Shown piece by piece: positions 7,203-15,572 of a DNA stretch of 22,700 bases; within the stretch, counting starts at the first letter, position 1, and each line of letters begins with the position of its first letter. The stretch comes from UBA4661 sp002405405 (GTDB lineage Bacteria > Bacteroidota > Ignavibacteria > Kapaibacteriales > UBA4661): contig DAIUAL010000025.1 of the NCBI GenBank assembly GCA_036847245.1, positions 1-22,700 on the forward strand, given 5' to 3'. Under the pieces are notes generated by a model that saw only the letters and a program-made list of their open reading frames with translations, was not told the DNA's origin and ran no database searches. Made by a program: the position numbers and the translations under genes.

Positions 7203-8494
7203 TCATGGCACGTAGCGGGTTGCCGGTGCTGAATTTTGGATCAACACAGCATACTGATAATAATCAGTTGTTACTGCACCGCTACGCTGAAATTGTGTAT
7301 CGGTTGCTAACCACAACAAGTATCTGCTAAACGGCGATTCGCCACGCACAGGAGTCTGCAAACGCACAAGATGCGCCGTAGGGGGGTTAACGATGCCGCA
7401 ATGAAAGAATCTAATGCCTTCTCCGGCGAAGAGTAGTCATCGAACCGCTGTGCAGAGCCATTATCACGATTCATCAAACTGCAATTTTGGTAGATATACG
7501 CAATCGAAATCATTCTGCCGCGCACAGGAGAATTCACTGCCGTTGCCAGTACTGAACCATTCCACAAAATGTTGTCATTCGCACGAGTTTGATAAATATG
7601 ATTGCGCCCCCATTCACCATACATTTTCCCTTTAGGCAATGTCGGATAGATCCGTATGAAATTGCTGTACATGTAGTTATCGCGGACACGATTGAAATCA
7701 TCGCCCGAACGAGAGTACACATCGATAGTTTGAATCAGATTATCCACCAAGAAATCCAAATTGAAAAAATTACTGCCCATATACTGTTGATATACCGCAC
7801 GATGAGCATCAATGCTGGCGCGGAGTGCTTGACATCGTTGCAGTAATTGCGCAGAGGTAAAGTTCGTAGCAAAAAGCATGGTCAATCCTTGCAAGGCATC
7901 ACTGATACTGGCGGGTGCAGGGGTTGCAGGAAGAATCGTACGTAAATACCGCAACGCAGTGTAGTGCTGATGTTCGATATCCGTTCCTACCACTCGAATA
8001 CGCTGTGCAGGAGCGAGCGATTGATTGTATGCACGAAGCTTACGCCAAAATTCAAATCCTTCTTTATGATATGCCGCAGTCCCACGAAACTGATCATACA
8101 ATGCTCGGAGCATTGTTTCATCACCTTGATCGAGATAAAGATTAATAAACTCACAAAACGCAAAAGAAAATTCAGGCACACAATACTTGATACCGGCTCG
8201 CTGGTGGAAATACTGCAAAAGCAAAAAATTGACATCTTCATTCAGAGCAACAGAGTGATTCTCTCCCGTCATAAAAAAATCATTATCTGCAATCACTGAT
8301 TCTAACATCATGGCAGAGCCCGGATTATTAAAATCTAATGCTTGCGTGTTTTGTGCCGTAAATGCTCGGGCTTCTTGTGCTTCTGCCGTTCCACTAAGAT
8401 CGGTCGAAGAACACCCTGCTATCATACCGAAAAAAAGAACAATAATAACGAACGCAACAGCCTGAAGTGGTCGAAGTCTGGCACTAAAAAGCAT
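7203..8494 (-). pseudogene. erythromycin-esterase-like (EreA/ChaN-like fold) lipoprotein, frameshifted
   Basis: The reading frame starts with a signal segment ending in GMIAGC, a classic lipobox. ATG at 8494 gives a 28-residue signal peptide; ATGs up to 8557 are in frame. The body has FMTGENHSVALNED (GExH), a YCVPEFSFA region, NLYLDQGDETML and IRVVGTDIEHQHY, resembling the Ere-like/ChaN-like hydrolase superfamily; substrate unknown. At the C6 run (G6 on the plus strand, 7381-7386) the frame turns into LRRILCVCRLL and stops at 7307. Adding one C restores a sensible tail (TPPTAHLVRLQTPVRGESPF, later TTDYYQYAVLIQNSAP) to a TGA at 7203-7205. So either one base has been lost or slippage occurs at the run. 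Confidence 0.65.
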
Positions 8495-8695
8495 AATAAT
8501 AGTATTGAGAGTACGACGAAAAACAATCATGATCGGCATATGGTGAATGGTACACAACGCTTATCTCTATGGGTGTGTCTTGAGATAAAGCGCGACTTAG
8601 AGCTATTGTACGAACTTCATGATAAAAAGTTTCTGAAAGAAAACAAGATGCTCGTGTATAGAGGGAGTTCCTCAAACATTTCTTCGGTATAATCT

Positions 8696-9622
8696 CTATA
8701 CGTCAATCGTTGCAACAAAGTCGGCGAGCACATGTGCAGAACTATCCACGCGATGCTTGCGTACAATTTTCATAACAAGAAACCGTCGCAAAACATACAC
8801 TTTCCATGCAGGGAACCATTTAGCGTAGAGCTTCAATAACGAGCGATAGTACTCTTTACGAATTGTTATGCTACGCACCTCGGTGCTTGCACTGCCGCTA
8901 TGAATAATTTTCGCTTGTGGCACAACAACAACCTTATATCCATGTCGTCGCATTGCCAGAGCAATATCTTCTTCTTCGCAGTACAAAAAGTATCGTGTAT
9001 CTAAACCTCCTGTCGCATGGTATGCTGTCATACGGACGAACATTGCTGCACCGCTTACTACTTGAACCGATATTGGTACATCATACTCATCAGAAAGCGG
9101 TGGAAGAATACTTCCACGTACCAGCGCCAACAAACGCATCATACCCCTTCCGGCTATCTTGTACGCGAGAGTCGGGTAATACTCGGCTGTTTGGTGCGGT
9201 GTACCATCATCATTGTAAAGTTGAGGCGAGGCAAGCCCTATCTCTGTATGCGCACGTAAATACTCACACAGTATGGAAGCGCAATCATTCATCAAGAGTG
9301 TATCACTGTTGAGTATCCACACATACTCGGCAATAATCCCCGCTTGCAGTGCATGACCAATACCAATAGCATGGCCTCCGGCAAAACCACTATTTTCTTG
9401 ATGCAGAACAATGTGCGCAATCTTTACATGCTCTTTTTGCCATGCTTCAAGAATAGCAGAATCCTCCTCGCCGGAGTTATTATCCGTTATCACGATATAC
9501 AATCGTAGGGCAGAAGATGTATGGTCTATGATTGACTGTACACAATCGAGCGTACGGCGTGCCGTGCGATAATTGACAATGCTGACAAGAACATCATACT
9601 GTGTTGCCATGGGGTACATCAT
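8696..9622 (-). CDS. GT2-family glycosyltransferase (rhamnosyltransferase-like)
   Basis: The 308-residue protein has a GT-A fold nucleotide-sugar domain: VLVSIVNYRT at the first strand, VITDNNSGEED (about 46-54), ENSGFAGGHAIGIGHAL, the metal-binding stretch VWILNSDT with D107, VVSGAAMFVR, and the acceptor-side YFLYCEEEDIALAMRRHGYK. This pattern is typical of rhamnosyltransferase-like enzymes that extend surface polysaccharides. The donor and acceptor cannot be deduced. Its ATG (9620-9622) overlaps the stop of the upstream membrane glycosyltransferase as ATGA, so the pair is probably translationally coupled. A start at the fifth codon (9610, MATQYDVLVSI) is an equally good alternative. No clear terminator follows. 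Confidence 0.9.
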   Translation of the reverse strand: MMYPMATQYDVLVSIVNYRTARRTLDCVQSIIDHTSSALRLYIVITDNNSGEEDSAILEAWQKEHVKIAHIVLHQENSGFAGGHAIGIGHALQAGIIAEYVWILNSDTLLMNDCASILCEYLRAHTEIGLASPQLYNDDGTPHQTAEYYPTLAYKIAGRGMMRLLALVRGSILPPLSDEYDVPISVQVVSGAAMFVRMTAYHATGGLDTRYFLYCEEEDIALAMRRHGYKVVVVPQAKIIHSGSASTEVRSITIRKEYYRSLLKLYAKWFPAWKVYVLRRFLVMKIVRKHRVDSSAHVLADFVATIDV

Positions 9623-11271
9623 TCAACAACCTTATAGATAATACTGGTCAGATTGACATTATATTTTGGATTCAGCCGATACACAATATCATCAAGCAAA
9701 CTCGGTGTAATCGTTCTTTGCGGTTGCAAATGTTTTCGCAAAAGTCTTTGTAGACGTTCGACTCGCCCGGAATGATCATTCATACCAATGACTAGCACAT
9801 AGTTAATCGCTGTATGGTTCTGCTGTACAGAATCAATCTCTCTCCGCAATCGCATATATGCAGAGTCACCAACCACACCGTCATTTTCCGTCGTAATGAT
9901 TGGCAAAGTACGTGGCACAAGAGGTGAGCGGTACAAATACATGATCGGCAAATGCGCGTTCTCACGAACACCATCGACCAAGAGTGCATGTAGATCATCG
10001 CGCTCCGACAACCATGTCAATGTTTCAACACGTGCTTTTTTACTATATGTCAAGGTAAAGAGAACAAGCAAACAAGTATTGATGACCCAATACCATACCA
10101 TCAAAGCCCGTGCATATCGCCCTCGCTCTCTGTAGCTATACCAAGCCACCACACATGCAGTCAGCAATGCAGGTATTGCGGGAAGAATAAATCGTTCTTG
10201 TTTATTCGGATAGAATGAATGGACAACGATAAATGCAAGTGCAGGAAGAACAACATACAACCATGCGTGAGCATTCTGCCAAGATGTCGTACTCGTCGAT
10301 AACTGAGTAGTCTTCGGCTGCCATGCTTGTCGCACGAGCACCCCAATATGCCGTACCAAGCGATACAAAAGAATGAGTGATGTTGGCGGTACAAGCAAAC
10401 CGATTACGAGCAAAAGATAATTGTACCATGCACCACTTGTATAGTCATTGCCATGCGTAGCATTGTACTTTGTGTATGCCAAAAACTGTGCGAAAGGTTT
10501 ACCCCAAATCAGCCAGTCAGCAGTACCATGAATTGCTGTTGCTACAAGCACTGCCCCCATACCAAAAAGAATGCTCCGCAGAACATTATATCGTGTCAGC
10601 AAAAGCAATCCTACCACACCTGTCATCACGATAGTTTGATACCGAAAAACAAATGCTAAACCAAAACACATCCCTGCCACCACGATCAACCGAGCCGAAT
10701 CAAGACGTATTGCACGAAGCACATATAACAACCCCATCATAAGTGGCGGGATGCAAATGATCTCGATAAGATTGCGCACAGACATAAAAGGCATAATCCA
10801 TAACAGAGCAACCGATAATCCCGCACGCCATGCAATCGCCTTAGAGCATTCATGCCCTTGTGTTAATTCCTCTGCAATACGATAGGACGCATAGACAACG
10901 ATAAGAGAATACAGCGCGTGAACAAAGCGAATCACCAACATAAACTCCTGCGGTTTTTCCATACCGATCAGCACGGAAAAACGCATAAGGCAATGATTGA
11001 TAAAAGGATATGCAATACTATGCCCCGGCGGATCACCTGTACCATCATTATAAAACCAATTCCCCCAGTTCGGTAAGAACCAATGCCACGATACATCCTG
11101 TAGGGTAAAATGATCATCACTCATCGCATATCCTTTAGCAAAAAACACTGCCAACAAACGCGGTATAAACGCAATGCACAGCAAAAGCATAATAGGATTC
11201 TGCTGATATGCCTCATGCCACCATGCCCTACAGCGTGCAATCAATGATGACGATGATGGAGAATATTTCAT
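9619..11271 (-). CDS. membrane GT-C glycosyltransferase, Alg9/GT22-like
   Basis: This is a 550-residue polytopic membrane protein with about ten hydrophobic segments. Features of lipid-linked-sugar-dependent GT-C enzymes are visible: an Asp-Asp pair in the first extramembrane loop (GYAMSDDHFTLQDVSWHW), VRNLIEIICIPPL in the region where GT22 enzymes carry a conserved Asn, and NKQERFILPAIPAL, close to the HKEERF motif of GT22 mannosyltransferases. It would transfer a sugar from a polyprenyl-phosphate donor on the outer face of the inner membrane. It is the first gene of a two-gene minus-strand operon with the GT2 enzyme, suggesting joint action on a surface glycan or glycolipid. Sugar specificity is unknown; GT39/PMT-like membership is the main alternative. 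Confidence 0.83.
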   Translation of the reverse strand: MKYSPSSSSLIARCRAWWHEAYQQNPIMLLLCIAFIPRLLAVFFAKGYAMSDDHFTLQDVSWHWFLPNWGNWFYNDGTGDPPGHSIAYPFINHCLMRFSVLIGMEKPQEFMLVIRFVHALYSLIVVYASYRIAEELTQGHECSKAIAWRAGLSVALLWIMPFMSVRNLIEIICIPPLMMGLLYVLRAIRLDSARLIVVAGMCFGLAFVFRYQTIVMTGVVGLLLLTRYNVLRSILFGMGAVLVATAIHGTADWLIWGKPFAQFLAYTKYNATHGNDYTSGAWYNYLLLVIGLLVPPTSLILLYRLVRHIGVLVRQAWQPKTTQLSTSTTSWQNAHAWLYVVLPALAFIVVHSFYPNKQERFILPAIPALLTACVVAWYSYRERGRYARALMVWYWVINTCLLVLFTLTYSKKARVETLTWLSERDDLHALLVDGVRENAHLPIMYLYRSPLVPRTLPIITTENDGVVGDSAYMRLRREIDSVQQNHTAINYVLVIGMNDHSGRVERLQRLLRKHLQPQRTITPSLLDDIVYRLNPKYNVNLTSIIYKVVE

Positions 11272-11558
11272 AGCATCTCACAAAAAAATAAAGTTGATCA
11301 TAAGGTTACCTATGATGTTCATAACAAATGTACATGCTTATGCTCTTTTTCACGACAACTTTGTCATAGAAGGAAAAAGTAATGCCGTACAGCATACTAT
11401 GCCCCCATACAATACAATTTTATCCATAGAAGATTCCATGCTATCCACTCAAAAAGCCGTAATTTCACCGTTTATCAAAAGAACATAGTTTTTTCTTTTC
11501 TATCGCTCAAGCATGACTGGCAATCATGTTCTTTCTTCATGATTATTCACAAAGGCGC
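11272..11558. other. divergent intergenic region with candidate promoter and operator
   Basis: This stretch separates the minus-strand glycosyltransferase operon from the plus-strand transglycosylase gene. No RNA gene or convincing small ORF is seen. On the minus strand TTGTTA and TATGAT, 19 bp apart, could drive the glycosyltransferases. The TATGAT overlaps a dyad at 11299-11314 (CATA, GGT, ACC, TATG). No convincing promoter for the plus-strand gene was found by eye. Confidence 0.4.
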
Positions 11559-14500
11559 ATGAACTCTACCCCCCGCTTTCTTGTGATTGTTTCTTGCATT
11601 ACTCTTTCAGCTATAGCACCCTTGTATGCTACTGAAAGCTGTTCGCAGTCTGTCCTCGCAACACGACAACAACAGATGCTCGCGCATGTCGAGCCTACAA
11701 CAAGAGAACATAGTGTCCTGCAATCTTCTGTTTCATTGCCTGAGGTACTTCCAATCTCGTCCACGACCGGCTCACAAAAACGTATAGCACAACCCTTGCT
11801 CCGTGATGATTTTGCCGAATTGGATGATCCGAAAGATTCTTCTACAAATAGCAATGATCGTTTGATTGCGACAACACTTGAGTCCGCACGCCAACAATAT
11901 GTTCGAGCACTGAGTTTTATCGAACAAGCCGATACCGCCAGTGCGGCACGCTCGTTTGAGAAAGCCATTGGTATTCTGAATCGTATTGTAAGTTTCCCGG
12001 AGATTGAAGATAATACTGACTTTACCGATTTAGCACAGTCCATTATCGAAGATTACGAAAGCTATATTCAGAGCATTGATGCACTCGATGAAAACACGTC
12101 GATGTTTATTCTTCGCGATAAAATTTTTCAAGCAATTGAAACAGCTCCGTCAACTGTCGAACGAACACCTGTTGAACGCATTGCCCCAGCTCCTGTAACT
12201 CCATATTCTGCAACAGGCAATACTTCCTCAACACAGCAAAACACTATACCGACCGGCAAGTCGAATATGCCGACAGGTATAGGTGTTACAACAAAATCAG
12301 GCGATTCGCATACTCAAAACAATAATGAACAATTTGCAACTAAAACTTCTGACAAAGCCGGAACGACAACTTCATCGACTCCTGCAATGTCCTATGTTCA
12401 TACTGAAAAGAAAGATGAAGTTATTTCCGGTGTCCGTGTCAACTCCTCATTAAAACTAGAACGCACAGCAAGCAATATCACGACGATTACCGGCATGGAT
12501 GGTCGTGATATCGTTATCGACTTTTCAACAAACGACTATGTCGATAAAGCACTAGAATTCCTCACCCAAAATCGTGGACGCGATTTCTTCCGTCGCTGTC
12601 TGGAGCGCGCCGGGAAATGGTTCCCAATGATGCGCCAAATTGCTCGCGAAGAGGGTGTACCGGAAGAGTTGATTTATCACACGATCATTGAAAGTGGTTT
12701 AGATCCGAATGCCGTATCACGAACAGCAGCAGTAGGTTTTTGGCAATTCATGAAACCTACAGCATCCGATGTAAATTTAACGGTAAATTTTTGGCTCGAT
12801 GAGCGCAGAGATCCCGAAAAATCTACTCGCGCCGGTATGCGGTATATGCGCATGCTTTACAACGAACTTGGCGACTGGCATTTGGCAATTGCAGCATATA
12901 ACTGCGGGTTAGGTCGTGTACGCCGTGCCGTACAAAAACATGGCAAAGAAAACCCTACATACTGGGAAATCCGCTCATTACTGCCCCGCGAAACACGCAA
13001 TCATGTCCCACTCTTTATTGCAGCAGGCAAAATTGCTATGTCACCGGAAACATTTGGTTTCTCCGGTATTGAGTTTGCCCCACCATTTCGCTATGATGTC
13101 TTTACAGTGCGCGAGGCAGTTGATTTGAGTGCAATTGCACAATGTGCCAATGTTAGCCTTGATGATTTACAAGATCTTAACCCTGAACTCGTACAATCAA
13201 CGACTCCTCCGAATGTCGATGAATTTCCCGTTAAGATACCCTCAGGCATGATGAATATCGTTGCAGAGAATTTTGCAAAACTCCCCGACGAAGTAAAACG
13301 TTCGTGGGTACTGCATACCGTTCGTGGCACTGAATCGCTGAAAACTATTGCTAAAAAATATAATGTTGCACAACAAACGATTATTGTTGCCAATGATTTG
13401 AATGGCAAGAAAAAACGCCTTACTCAAGGCATGCAACTACGTATTCCGCTCACCCTCAATTCACAAGAACGTACACTTGCTCTGACGAAACCGGCAACGA
13501 AAGCCGATGATAAGTCCTTGCCTCAGCGTGTTCTCACAGAGCAATCCGATAATACTCTCGTTGCATCTACTCAATCGGAAAAAGTTTCTTCCGAAAAGTC
13601 TTCCACACTACCTTCCTTGACAAATGGTACGACATCAGTCGATCAAGAACAAGGATCGTCAAATGAAGTTAACAATATCAAAGGAACACATGACACCAAG
13701 AGCAAAGATCTGAAAGCAAGCAATGCAAAAGAACTCTCCCCGGAGAGTACACAGGCAATGAAACCTGCAACCCAAAGCAACCCGGTGAGTGGCGAACAAC
13801 AGATCAAAGCTTTGCGTGATAATCCGACAATAACAAGCAATAAGGCTCTTATCAAACCTGATTTTATTGTTAGCACAGCACCGGCTGGCAAAGTTGTTAC
13901 TCATCGCGTACGTAAAGGCGAAACACTGTATAATATTGCTAATCGCTATGGTGTGCGCATCGCTGATGTACGTAACTGGAATAATCTTTCCTACGAAGAT
14001 GATAATGTGCGCGAAGGGATGGTACTCACGATTCGTGCGACAGCAGCAAATACGATGCTCCTCAATCGTCCAACAACATCACGCACGGATGAAGAGCAAG
14101 CAGCAACTCCAACAACCTCTGATCGAATAACCGATACCGAAGAAGATACCACACCCACACGGGTTAATCTTTCTAAAACTAAATTGCCGACTATTGTTCA
14201 GCATAAAGTCCGCAAAGGTGAAACACTGGCACAGATTGCTGACGAATATGGTATTCCCGTAGCAATTATTCGTAAAGCATCGAATCTCAAAAAACGTGCA
14301 AAGGTTACACCGGGACAAATACTTCGTATTCCAACACTCACAGCACCTGACCATCAGATTGCAACAAATGGCTCAACAAAAGATACTCCAAGCAAAGACA
14401 AAGAGATTTCGACAACCAACGATGGTACAAGTGACAAAACATTGATTGCCAATAAAGATCGTGTCAAAGACAATACCAAGGAAGTAAGTACCAAAGCGAC

Positions 14501-14894
14501 ACAAAACAATAATGAGCAACCTCGCTCAAATACTGCGTATTTGCTTCATACTGTCAAAAGTGGCGAAACAATCTACCGGATTGCTCAACGCTATGGCGTA
14601 AAAGCCGATGATATTCAACGATGGAATGTCGCAAGCATCAAGAATGACCGCCTCAGTATTGGCGATCAAATCAAAATTTACACCGAGCCAACAGGCAAAG
14701 GTGGCGCAACGACTGTAACAAGCAATCGCGAGGAAGAGCAATCAACAACCCCCAAGACCTATAAAATTCAATCTGGCGATACAATTTTTTCAATTGCTAA
14801 ACGGTTTGGTGTCAGTGTCGATGCTCTTAAAAAAATGAACCCTCGCCTCAGCGAAAATCGCATCCGCGAAGGACAGACTCTTCGTCTGCAGTAA
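11559..14894 (+). CDS. mltD: MltD-like lytic transglycosylase with five LysM repeats
   Basis: This large exported murein hydrolase (1111 residues) would cleave the MurNAc-GlcNAc bond with formation of 1,6-anhydro ends. The ATG at 11559 is preferred over 11526 because it follows AAAGG and directly opens a signal peptide (MNSTPRFLVIVSC, cleavage near LYA). The SLT domain lies at about 350-465 with catalytic E378 in IIESGLDPNA, GFWQFMKPTA and AAYNCGLGRV. A degenerate LysM-like unit (about 505-545) is followed by five clear LysM domains starting near residues 584, 779, 879, 995 and 1067, the last ending the protein. They are separated by Ser/Thr/Lys/Asn-rich linkers; the stretch between the first and second clear LysM is about 145 residues. 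There is no lipobox, unlike E. coli MltD. LexA follows after 27 bp. Confidence 0.92.
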   Translation: MNSTPRFLVIVSCITLSAIAPLYATESCSQSVLATRQQQMLAHVEPTTREHSVLQSSVSLPEVLPISSTTGSQKRIAQPLLRDDFAELDDPKDSSTNSNDRLIATTLESARQQYVRALSFIEQADTASAARSFEKAIGILNRIVSFPEIEDNTDFTDLAQSIIEDYESYIQSIDALDENTSMFILRDKIFQAIETAPSTVERTPVERIAPAPVTPYSATGNTSSTQQNTIPTGKSNMPTGIGVTTKSGDSHTQNNNEQFATKTSDKAGTTTSSTPAMSYVHTEKKDEVISGVRVNSSLKLERTASNITTITGMDGRDIVIDFSTNDYVDKALEFLTQNRGRDFFRRCLERAGKWFPMMRQIAREEGVPEELIYHTIIESGLDPNAVSRTAAVGFWQFMKPTASDVNLTVNFWLDERRDPEKSTRAGMRYMRMLYNELGDWHLAIAAYNCGLGRVRRAVQKHGKENPTYWEIRSLLPRETRNHVPLFIAAGKIAMSPETFGFSGIEFAPPFRYDVFTVREAVDLSAIAQCANVSLDDLQDLNPELVQSTTPPNVDEFPVKIPSGMMNIVAENFAKLPDEVKRSWVLHTVRGTESLKTIAKKYNVAQQTIIVANDLNGKKKRLTQGMQLRIPLTLNSQERTLALTKPATKADDKSLPQRVLTEQSDNTLVASTQSEKVSSEKSSTLPSLTNGTTSVDQEQGSSNEVNNIKGTHDTKSKDLKASNAKELSPESTQAMKPATQSNPVSGEQQIKALRDNPTITSNKALIKPDFIVSTAPAGKVVTHRVRKGETLYNIANRYGVRIADVRNWNNLSYEDDNVREGMVLTIRATAANTMLLNRPTTSRTDEEQAATPTTSDRITDTEEDTTPTRVNLSKTKLPTIVQHKVRKGETLAQIADEYGIPVAIIRKASNLKKRAKVTPGQILRIPTLTAPDHQIATNGSTKDTPSKDKEISTTNDGTSDKTLIANKDRVKDNTKEVSTKATQNNNEQPRSNTAYLLHTVKSGETIYRIAQRYGVKADDIQRWNVASIKNDRLSIGDQIKIYTEPTGKGGATTVTSNREEEQSTTPKTYKIQSGDTIFSIAKRFGVSVDALKKMNPRLSENRIREGQTLRLQ

Positions 14895-14904
14895 TTCAGT
14901 TCCT

Positions 14905-14917
14905 ACGAATGATACGT
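14905..14917. promoter_or_regulatory. 13-bp near-palindrome just upstream of the LexA homologue
   Basis: ACGAATGATACGT is symmetric at five of six base-pair positions around a central G and ends 4 bp before the ATG. In a 27-bp gap upstream of a repressor gene it could be an autoregulatory operator. Equally, a 13-bp dyad can occur by chance, and it does not match the CTGT-N8-ACAG or GAAC-N4-GTTC LexA boxes. Confidence 0.25.
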
Positions 14918-14921
14918 TTCC

Positions 14922-15563
14922 ATGAAACAGATTCTTACACAACGTCAAAGTGAGGTTCTTGACTTTATGCGCCGATGCGCTGAAGAACAAGGATTTCCAC
15001 CAACTATTCAAGAAATATGCAAAGAGTTCGGTTTGGCTTCAACCAATGGTGTCAGTCAAATTCTTGATGCTCTAGAAACCAAAGGATATATCAAGCGAAC
15101 AGCCAAAGGTGCATCACGTGGGATAAAATTTCTTGATCATACTCAGAAGAAAAAATTAGTTCAGCAACAACAAACAGGTATCAAGACCTTATCGATTATC
15201 GGCGAGGGCTCAGTAGATAATCCCTTTTCCGTCTTCATGTCACCCGCAGGACAAATCAAAGCTGACACAGATTTTTTTGGTGGAGAAGGACAACTCTTTG
15301 CCGCAATTGTTGAAGATGATGGCATGACTTCACTCGGTCTTTATTCAGGCGATGTGGTAGTGGTACAACAAGCAAACACAGCACATGAGGGCGATATTGT
15401 TCTTGCATTGTACAATACCAAAACTATTGTTCGCCGCTATGCAACAGGACGTGGTGTGGCAGAGTTAGAACCCCAAGCCAAAGGATTCAGTCGTGTACCG
15501 ATGAGTACACAAACAGCTCTGCTTGGTATCGTTATTGGCATGATGCGCAAGTTTCGGGAGTAA
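14922..15563 (+). CDS. lexA: LexA-family repressor lacking the self-cleavage residues
   Basis: The 213-residue protein has the LexA layout. The N-terminal winged helix is fully recognisable: LTQRQSEVLDFM, then FPPTIQEICKEFGLASTNGV and LETKGYIKRTAKGASRGI (residues 5-68). The C-terminal S24 fold aligns without gaps through LYSGDVVVVQQ and HEGDIVLALYN. However, the catalytic Ser of the usual GDSM is Gly134 (DDGM), the catalytic Lys of TVKRF is Arg171 (IVRRY), and the Ala-Gly cleavage bond of the AAG motif is Glu95-Gly96 (IIGEG). RecA-stimulated autoproteolysis should therefore not occur. It may act as a constitutive or differently controlled repressor, as described for cyanobacterial LexA proteins that have lost the dyad. 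It sits 27 bp after the transglycosylase and 9 bp before the methyltransferase. Confidence 0.88.
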   Translation: MKQILTQRQSEVLDFMRRCAEEQGFPPTIQEICKEFGLASTNGVSQILDALETKGYIKRTAKGASRGIKFLDHTQKKKLVQQQQTGIKTLSIIGEGSVDNPFSVFMSPAGQIKADTDFFGGEGQLFAAIVEDDGMTSLGLYSGDVVVVQQANTAHEGDIVLALYNTKTIVRRYATGRGVAELEPQAKGFSRVPMSTQTALLGIVIGMMRKFRE

Positions 15564-15572
15564 TCATACGCC

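Noticed and set aside
7307..7380. Cys/Arg-rich C-terminus of the esterase-like frame
   Set aside because: The one-base-shifted frame continues with coherent sequence to a later stop, so this tail is a frameshift product rather than a real domain.
13643..13904. Hydrophobic minus-strand frames inside the transglycosylase gene
   Set aside because: They are opposite-strand shadows of Ser/Thr/Lys-rich linkers; no start signals or family features.
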